This document shows, in pieces, positions 7,747 to 12,107 of a stretch of DNA of 12,107 nt. The stretch covers positions 1-12,107 of the forward strand of contig CAMHGU010000046.1 of NCBI GenBank assembly GCA_946184715.1. The letters are read 5' to 3'. Each line of letters starts with the position of its first letter. Within the stretch, counting starts at the first letter, position 1. The notes beneath the pieces were generated by a model. That model did not search any database and had not been told where the DNA came from. It saw only the letters and a program-made list of their open reading frames with translations. This DNA is from an uncultured bacterium (GTDB lineage Bacteria; Bacteroidota; Bacteroidia; Bacteroidales; Muribaculaceae). The position numbers and the translations under genes are program-made.

Positions 7747-7777
7747 AAAAGCCGTTGCTATGTCAAAATAACAACGG
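7747..7777 (-). terminator. Terminator-like hairpin between rpmH and mtaB
   Basis: On the minus strand CCGTTGTTAT (7777-7768), loop TTTGAC, and ATAGCAACGG (7761-7752) form a 10-bp stem with a single G-T wobble, followed by CTTTTG. This is a fair rho-independent terminator for rpmH. The hairpin ends 33 nt before the mtaB ATG and no good promoter lies between them, so it may act as a partial terminator or attenuator. Confidence 0.55.
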
Positions 7778-7795
7778 TCATTGCTTATCCATATC

Positions 7796-7817
7796 GGAGC
7801 CCTTTGCGGGCGCCTCC
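7796..7817 (-). other. GC-rich hairpin just after the rpmH stop
   Basis: On the minus strand GGA-GGC-GCCC, loop GCAAA, GGGC-TCC forms a 4-bp GC stem extended by three more pairs across a bulge. It begins 4 nt after the rpmH stop codon and precedes the longer hairpin at 7752-7777. No T-run follows, so it is more likely a 3'-end stabilising structure than a terminator by itself. Confidence 0.3.
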
Positions 7818-7821
7818 GTAA

Positions 7822-7977
7822 TTACTTGCGGTGGATTGTTGACGACACTGTGAGGTGCAGACGACCTTTAGCGCGACGACGTGCGAGCACCTTGCGGCCA
7901 TCAGCTGTCGACATTCTTTCACGGAAACCGTGCTTGTGCAGACGGCGGTGATTGTGGGGTTGGAAAGTTCTTTTCAT
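7822..7977 (-). CDS. rpmH: 50S ribosomal protein L34
   Basis: Small basic ribosomal protein of 51 aa, part of the large subunit. The reading from the ATG at 7977 begins MKRTFQPHNHRRLHKHGF, continues RERMSTADGRKVLARRRAKG and ends RLHLTVSSTIHRK before TAA at 7822-7824. KRTFQP, HGFRERM and GRKVLARRRAKGR are the defining L34 blocks. The length is near the usual 44-53 residues, with the short C-terminal extension seen in Bacteroidetes proteins. It is richer in histidine at positions 8-16 than the E. coli protein. It has its own promoter 44 nt before the ATG and a hairpin after it, so it may be expressed alone as well as reading into mtaB. It is not next to rnpA or dnaA here, unlike in many other phyla; genes to its right are an unrelated SusC/SusD pair. 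Confidence 0.97.
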   Translation of the reverse strand: MKRTFQPHNHRRLHKHGFRERMSTADGRKVLARRRAKGRLHLTVSSTIHRK

Positions 7978-8021
7978 TGCCTTGTATTATTCGTTATTTT
8001 CTGATTTCGGGTTTCGGGCAG

Positions 8022-8053
8022 CAAAATTAGTACAATATTTTCACTTTCGCAAA
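8022..8053 (-). promoter_or_regulatory. Predicted Bacteroidetes promoter for rpmH
   Basis: On the minus strand a full -33 element TTTG (8053-8050), a 20-nt spacer and a perfect -7 box TAATTTTG (8029-8022) match the Bacteroidetes consensus. The box ends 44 nt before the rpmH ATG, giving a leader of roughly 38 nt. A strong-looking match fits a highly expressed ribosomal gene. Confidence 0.78.
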
Positions 8054-8067
8054 TATTACTCCTCCTA

Positions 8068-8091
8068 TTGCCGCATTTTTTTGCCCGGCAA
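8068..8091. repeat. Short inverted repeat between the 9-bp repeat and the rpmH promoter
   Basis: TTGCCG (8068-8073) and CGGCAA (8086-8091) are perfect 6-bp inverted arms around a 12-nt centre holding a T7 run on the plus strand. On the minus strand it lies after the SusD-like gene but lacks a T-run after the stem. It might belong to a composite transcription end for the SusC/SusD transcript; the match is short enough to be chance. Confidence 0.3.
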
Positions 8092-8092
8092 C

Positions 8093-8157
8093 GCCGCTAA
8101 GCCTTCTTCGATTTCTTAGAATTATTAGAGTTCATAGAAATCTTAGCGGCCTTAGGC
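8093..8157 (-). repeat. Degenerate 9-bp tandem repeat with hairpin potential after the SusD-like gene
   Basis: From 8095 to 8157 the minus strand reads as seven consecutive 9-mers in one phase: GCCTAAGGC, CGCTAAGAT, TTCTATGAA, CTCTAATAA, TTCTAAGAA, ATCGAAGAA, GGCTTAGCG. Most fit a loose consensus NNCTAAGNN, and several are palindromes around the middle base triplet. The whole stretch can also fold: GCCGCTAA (8150-8143) pairs with TTAGCGGC (8100-8093), and GATTTCT (8142-8136) pairs with AGAAATC (8116-8110), leaving a 9-nt bulge. It starts 14 nt after the SusD-like stop, so a transcript 3'-end role is possible, although no T-run follows. A 12-codon lysine-rich frame (8135-8097) inside it is not a credible gene. 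Confidence 0.6.
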
Positions 8158-8171
8158 GGAGCCGGCGGGGA

Positions 8172-9791
8172 TCAGTAGCCGGGGTTCTGCCGGAGGTTGA
8201 GGTTTTTCTCACACACGTCGGCGGGGATGGGGAATACGATGGTGTGGTTGTCGGCATCGGGCGCGGGCTTGCAGGAGCGGGCTGCGGTGAAGGTGCCGAA
8301 ACGTATCATATCGGGGCGTCGCCAGCCCTCCCACTGCAGCTCCATAAGACGCTCGGCGAGGATTGTTTCGGCGTTAATCTCCTTGAAGTCGTCGGAGGGG
8401 TTGCTGCGATGGTACACCTCGTTGAGCTCTTCCTTGCCACCTTTGCCTTGCCGCCACTTGGCTTCGGCGAGCATCAGCAGCACGTCGGCATATCGGAATA
8501 GCACGATGTCGTTCTCCTGCAGCTTGCCGTCGAGGTGGGCAGTGCGGTCGATTTCATATTTCCACATTCGGGCGCCGGCGGTTTTCTCTTGCGGGGTGCC
8601 GCTGAGGTCGATTGAAGTGACGGCCCAGGGGTCGTAGTAGAGCTTGGAGCCGTCGGCCAACAGCACCGGCTTGCCATCGACATAGACGTCGCCAATGAAG
8701 AAGTTGGTATAGAGGCGGTAGTCGTGGCTGCCATCGGGGTATATGTAGGTGCGGATGGCGTCGGTGGTGGCGCAAGGACCATTCTCGGCATCGAGGCCGA
8801 GGGCGCCGCCGTGGGCGTAATGGCGCGACCGGAAGAGGTTGGTAAACTGGTTGCGATAGAGCGTCTTGCTCATCGGGATGGTGAAGATATTCTCCTGCGA
8901 TTTCTCGTTGAAGAGCGCGAAGTTGGTCTCGTAGTTCTCTTCAAGGTGGTAGAAGGTGGAGAGGTATTCGCAGTAGTAGGTGCAGGCCGAGAGGGCGTCG
9001 GTATCCTCGCCGACGACGGTCATCTTGATGTCGGCATATTCGGGGCGCGCGTCGTCCATCCAGTTGTCGTCGCAATACACTGGGGCGTTGATGGCGAGCT
9101 TGGCCAAGAGGAACGCCGCCACTTGGTCAGTGATATGGCCGTAGTACACGCCCACCTCGGTGCTGCGGGCATTAGGGAGGAGGTAGAATACATCGGTAAG
9201 TTCATTGACGATGAATCGGAACACCTCGGAGCGCTTGCTCTGCTTCACGTCGTGGATGGAGACCGTGGTGGAGGTGACGATGGGCACTTGCCCGAAGAGG
9301 TCGCAGATGTAGAAGTAGAACATCGCGCGGATAGCTCGCACCTCGGCGGTGTACTGCTCGTACTGCTCATCGGTGAGCAGGTAGCGGTAGATGTCGAGAA
9401 TCTCGAGGGAGCGGTTGCTGAGGGCCACCACCTTATAAAGGTAGTTCCAGGTGTCGGAGAGCGGCTCGTCGTAGGGGGTCCAGGTGTGCTGGTAGAGGTC
9501 GCGCCAGAAACCGCCGTCGTACCAGTCGCCACCTCGAATCGGGATAATGGCCTCGTCGGTGGTGAAGGTGTTGTAGTCGAAGACGCCGCGGGGCGGGCCT
9601 TGGAGGCCTTCGCTGTCGTCGGTACCACCTATATAATTATAGAGGGTGGCCACGGTGTTGGCATACAAGAGCGGGGCGGTGCTGTAAGCGGCCTCCTCGG
9701 GGAGCTGGTCGCGGGGCACCTCGTCGAGGCACGAGGTGGCGAGCAGGGCTGTGGCGATAAGCGCTATCGATATGTGGCTAAGCGATTTCAT
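8172..9791 (-). CDS. SusD/RagB-family surface glycan-binding lipoprotein
   Basis: Surface-exposed outer-membrane lipoprotein, 539 aa, that lids its SusC partner and binds the imported nutrient. The signal peptide (residues 1-20) ends in lipobox LATSC with C21, followed by LDE; acidic residues at +2/+3 fit the Bacteroidetes lipoprotein surface-export signal. The SusD-like N-terminal domain has the diagnostic AEVRAIRAMFYFYICDLFG and then QVPIV (149-172). The RagB/SusD C-terminal domain shows RYADVLLMLAEAKWRQG, then ILAERLMELQWEGWRRPDMI and RFG, and ends FPIPADVCEKNLNLRQNPGY, the standard SusD ending. It starts 30 nt after the SusC-like stop, the normal paired order. No degradative enzyme follows: the next features are a 9-bp repeat and rpmH. 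The substrate cannot be told from this protein. Confidence 0.96.
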   Translation of the reverse strand: MKSLSHISIALIATALLATSCLDEVPRDQLPEEAAYSTAPLLYANTVATLYNYIGGTDDSEGLQGPPRGVFDYNTFTTDEAIIPIRGGDWYDGGFWRDLYQHTWTPYDEPLSDTWNYLYKVVALSNRSLEILDIYRYLLTDEQYEQYTAEVRAIRAMFYFYICDLFGQVPIVTSTTVSIHDVKQSKRSEVFRFIVNELTDVFYLLPNARSTEVGVYYGHITDQVAAFLLAKLAINAPVYCDDNWMDDARPEYADIKMTVVGEDTDALSACTYYCEYLSTFYHLEENYETNFALFNEKSQENIFTIPMSKTLYRNQFTNLFRSRHYAHGGALGLDAENGPCATTDAIRTYIYPDGSHDYRLYTNFFIGDVYVDGKPVLLADGSKLYYDPWAVTSIDLSGTPQEKTAGARMWKYEIDRTAHLDGKLQENDIVLFRYADVLLMLAEAKWRQGKGGKEELNEVYHRSNPSDDFKEINAETILAERLMELQWEGWRRPDMIRFGTFTAARSCKPAPDADNHTIVFPIPADVCEKNLNLRQNPGY

Positions 9792-9821
9792 ATCTTTGTG
9801 GTATTTGGAGGGTTGGGAATG

Positions 9822-12107
9822 TCAGAATTGGATGCTGGCGCCGATAGAGAAAGTGCGATACACGGGGTAGCTGCGCTTGTCGTCGATGCCGAGGGTTTCG
9901 TTGACCACCGAGTTGTTGATCATCGGGGTGAGGCCGCTGTAGCTTGTGATGGTGGCAAGGTTATTGACTGAGGCCGAGACGCGCAGGTTGCGGATTACGC
10001 TGCCGGCACGGCCGCGGAGCGGGATGTTGTAGCCCACGGTGATGTAGTCGAAGTTGACATAGTCGCCGCGCTCGAGCCAGTAGTCGGTAATCTCCTGGTC
10101 GCGGATATTGGCCTCGGGGGCGCCGCGCATCACGTTGTAGTCGGGGAATGAGTTCATATTCATATAGGAGAGGGCGGTGGCGTTGTAAATCTTGTGGCCG
10201 AAGGCTCCGTTGATCTGTAGCGAGATGTCGACGTTGCGGTAGCGGAAGCTGATGTTGGAGCCGAGGGTCACCTTCGGGGTGGCTTGGCCGGCGATGTAGC
10301 GGTCGCGGTCGCGCTCCGGCTCAATGACGCCATTGCCGTCGAGGTCTTCGATGGCGTAGTAATAGGAGCCGTCGGGCTTCTTCTCGATGCCGGTGCAATG
10401 CGGGAGGTAGAACACGCCGAGGGGCTGCCCAACAATCTGGTAGATAATCTTGTTGTTGCTGCCGTGGAAGCCGGCGCCGTCCACCTGCTTGCCTTCAATC
10501 GGTGTGATATCAGGTGCGGTGAAGTATTCGCCCTGATGATAGCCGCTGAGGGTGATGAGCTTATTGCGCTGGTAGGAGAGGTTGCAGTTGATGTTCAGCT
10601 CCATATCCTTGCGGGCTATGGGGGTGAAGCCGAGGCCAAGCTCGAAGCCGCTGTTGCTCATTGAGCCGATGTTGGCGAGCATCTTGTCGTAGGCATAGGG
10701 GGGCACGGGCACGTCGTAGAGGTAGAGCATATCGGTGGTCTTGGAGTAGTAGTACTCGGCGGTGGCCACGATGCGGCTGTTGAGGAAGGAGGCTTCGACG
10801 CCCACGTTGGCGGTGGAGCGCTTCTCCCAGCGGAGGTCGGGGTTAGCGTTGCGGGCCACACCGAGGGTGACATAGGGCGTATCATCGATAGAGAGCACGC
10901 CGTTGGGCTTGACGAGCTGCAGTGAGTTATACGACGAGAGGCCGCCGAGGTTGCCGGAGAGACCGTAGCCCACGTTGAGGCGCAGGCGGCTGAGCCAATC
11001 GACGTCTTTGAGCCAACTCTCTTCGCTCATCACCCAGGCCACGGAGCCTGAGGGGAAGAAACCCCAGCGGTGGTTGCGGCCCACCATCGAGGAGCCGTCG
11101 GCGCGCACACCGAGGGTGAGCATATAGCGGTCGGCATAGGAGTAGTTGCCGCGTGCCATAAAGGAGGCGAGCTTGGGCTTCTCGTAGTAGGACTGCGTGT
11201 CGTCCCACACGCGGGTGCTGCCGCCTTGCAGGTTGTAGTAGCCGAAGTCGTTGGTGGGGAAGCCTTTGGAGGTGACGTAGAAGCCGTTGCGGGTGCTGAT
11301 CTCGCCTTCGGTCATCGCCAGGGCGTTGAGGCTGTGCTTGCCCCAGCGGTTGTCGTAGGTGAGGCCGAGGTTGCCCAGCAGGGTCTCGTGCTTGTCGTCG
11401 CCTCTTATCACCTTGCCTTGCGCGGCCACCCAGGTGGGGAGGAACTCGGAGAGGTCGGCCGAGTTGTAGGAGTAGGAGCCGAAGGCAAAGAGGTGGAGCC
11501 CGCGGCCGAGGTTGAGGTCGAAGTCGAGATGGCCGTTGAAATTGGCTTTGGAGATATGCTCCTGCTCCTGGATGAGCGACATCGGGTTGTTGATCTGGCT
11601 GGCGGTGGGGTTCTTATACCAGCCGCCGTCGGGGGTCATAGTGGTGGGGAAGGTCGGGTTCATCGCGGCAGCGGAGTAGAACCACTTGTGCACATCGTAC
11701 ACCTCGTGGTTCTTCTGCATAGCGCCGTAAAGCCCGATATTGAGAATCAGTCGCTTATCGAAGGCCTTCTGCTGGAGATCGACCTTGGCGGAGTAGTTGG
11801 CGTAGTCGTTGCTTTTCACCACCATAGAGTGGTTCATCAGGGCTATCGAGGCGCGGTAGGTGGAGTTCTCGTTACCGCCGCCGAAGGCGATGTGATGGTT
11901 GTGGACAAATCCGGTGCGCTCAATAGCCTTGAGAAAGTTGGTGTCGGTGCCGCCGTCCACGATGAATTGGCCGAGCTTAGCGGCGGTGGCGCGATACTCG
12001 GGCCCGTTGAGCATTCGCACGTTTTTGGCCACGGCATCCACGCCGAAGGTGCAGTCGTAGCTGATGGAGAACTGGCCGCCGCGGCCTTTCTTGGTGGTCA
12101 CGTAGAT
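9822..12107 (-). CDS. SusC/RagA-family TonB-linked outer-membrane transporter (partial, 5' end beyond right edge)
   Basis: TonB-dependent beta-barrel that imports the nutrient captured with SusD. The frame is open to the right edge and gives 761 aa before the TGA at 9822-9824. The first residues, IYVTTKKGRGGQFSISYD, are the conserved end of the plug domain, so the missing part is the signal peptide, the carboxypeptidase-regulatory-like domain, the TonB box and most of the plug (about 200-250 aa). What remains is the barrel, with many alternating aromatic strands and the family-typical EDLDGNGVIEPERDRDR followed by IAGQATPKVTLGSNISF near residue 600. It ends SYPVYRTFSIGASIQF, with a C-terminal phenylalanine as barrel proteins have. 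A GTG at 12101 can look like a start, but the frame and homology run through it. The promoter would lie right of the window. Confidence 0.96.
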   Translation of the reverse strand: MYVTTKKGRGGQFSISYDCTFGVDAVAKNVRMLNGPEYRATAAKLGQFIVDGGTDTNFLKAIERTGFVHNHHIAFGGGNENSTYRASIALMNHSMVVKSNDYANYSAKVDLQQKAFDKRLILNIGLYGAMQKNHEVYDVHKWFYSAAAMNPTFPTTMTPDGGWYKNPTASQINNPMSLIQEQEHISKANFNGHLDFDLNLGRGLHLFAFGSYSYNSADLSEFLPTWVAAQGKVIRGDDKHETLLGNLGLTYDNRWGKHSLNALAMTEGEISTRNGFYVTSKGFPTNDFGYYNLQGGSTRVWDDTQSYYEKPKLASFMARGNYSYADRYMLTLGVRADGSSMVGRNHRWGFFPSGSVAWVMSEESWLKDVDWLSRLRLNVGYGLSGNLGGLSSYNSLQLVKPNGVLSIDDTPYVTLGVARNANPDLRWEKRSTANVGVEASFLNSRIVATAEYYYSKTTDMLYLYDVPVPPYAYDKMLANIGSMSNSGFELGLGFTPIARKDMELNINCNLSYQRNKLITLSGYHQGEYFTAPDITPIEGKQVDGAGFHGSNNKIIYQIVGQPLGVFYLPHCTGIEKKPDGSYYYAIEDLDGNGVIEPERDRDRYIAGQATPKVTLGSNISFRYRNVDISLQINGAFGHKIYNATALSYMNMNSFPDYNVMRGAPEANIRDQEITDYWLERGDYVNFDYITVGYNIPLRGRAGSVIRNLRVSASVNNLATITSYSGLTPMINNSVVNETLGIDDKRSYPVYRTFSIGASIQF

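Noticed and set aside
7764..7771. TTATTTTG on the minus strand as a -7 box for mtaB
   Set aside because: It departs from TAnnTTTG at the second base, lacks a -33 partner at the right spacing and is buried in the hairpin stem and loop.
8056..8066. AGGAGG sequence on the minus strand resembling a strong Shine-Dalgarno site
   Set aside because: It is upstream of the rpmH promoter, and the only nearby start-like codon (TTG) reaches a stop after two more codons. Bacteroidales rarely depend on such sites.
8097..8135. Tiny 12-codon lysine-rich frame MNSNNSKKSKKA
   Set aside because: It lies wholly within the 9-bp repeat, whose period is a multiple of three, has no ribosome binding site and is too short to support.
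8093..8157. CRISPR-like array
   Set aside because: Units are 9 bp, contiguous and degenerate, with no spacers and no cas genes in the window.
8724..9971. Long plus-strand open frame (415 codons) opposite the SusD-like gene and the end of the SusC-like gene
   Set aside because: It is antisense to two strongly supported genes, its translation is a low-complexity run rich in Gly, Val, Glu and Ala, and it has no recognisable domain. GC-rich codon usage on the real strand keeps stops out of this frame.
12099..12101. GTG as a start codon for the SusC-like protein
   Set aside because: The frame remains open to the edge and the residues before it (IY) continue the conserved plug-domain ending, so this is an internal valine of a truncated gene.

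Overview
The window looks like a chromosomal segment of a Bacteroidales bacterium. The evidence is a SusC/SusD pair, Bacteroidetes-type promoters (TTG or TTTG, 19-20 nt, TAnnTTTG), genes with no clear Shine-Dalgarno site, and a lipoprotein with acidic residues just after its lipobox cysteine. GC-rich coding sequence and the gene content would fit a gut Bacteroidales family such as Muribaculaceae or Prevotellaceae, but I cannot place it to family from sequence alone. All ten genes I support lie on the minus strand, so transcription runs from right to left.

Reading in the direction of transcription, the right end (12107-8172) holds the 3' three quarters of a SusC-like TonB-dependent outer-membrane transporter and a complete SusD-like surface lipoprotein. 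Together they form a nutrient-import complex whose enzymes and regulator are not in view. The next stretch (8171-7719) contains a degenerate 9-bp tandem repeat with hairpin potential, a promoter, the small gene rpmH (ribosomal protein L34), and a terminator-like hairpin. After that comes a tightly overlapped trio (7718-4431): mtaB (tRNA methylthiotransferase), an LpxL/HtrB-type acyltransferase and a family 2 glycosyltransferase, overlapping by 4 and 8 nt.

After a 95-nt gap with a good Bacteroidetes promoter, base composition falls clearly (hand-counted 60-base samples go from about 58-62% GC to about 38-43%). An extracellular or capsular polysaccharide operon then begins: a Wzx-type flippase, a hexapeptide-repeat acyltransferase, a Wza-type outer-membrane export lipoprotein and a Wzz/GumC-type chain-length protein that runs off the left edge. 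This is the assembly and export half of a Wzx/Wzy-type pathway. The polymerase, other glycosyltransferases and any tyrosine kinase domain would lie to the left.

I see no CRISPR array, insertion sequence, phage gene, tRNA, rRNA or recognised defence system. The points most worth a second look are the phased 9-bp repeat after the SusD-like gene, the composition break at the start of the polysaccharide operon, and the coupling of a tRNA-modification gene to two envelope genes.
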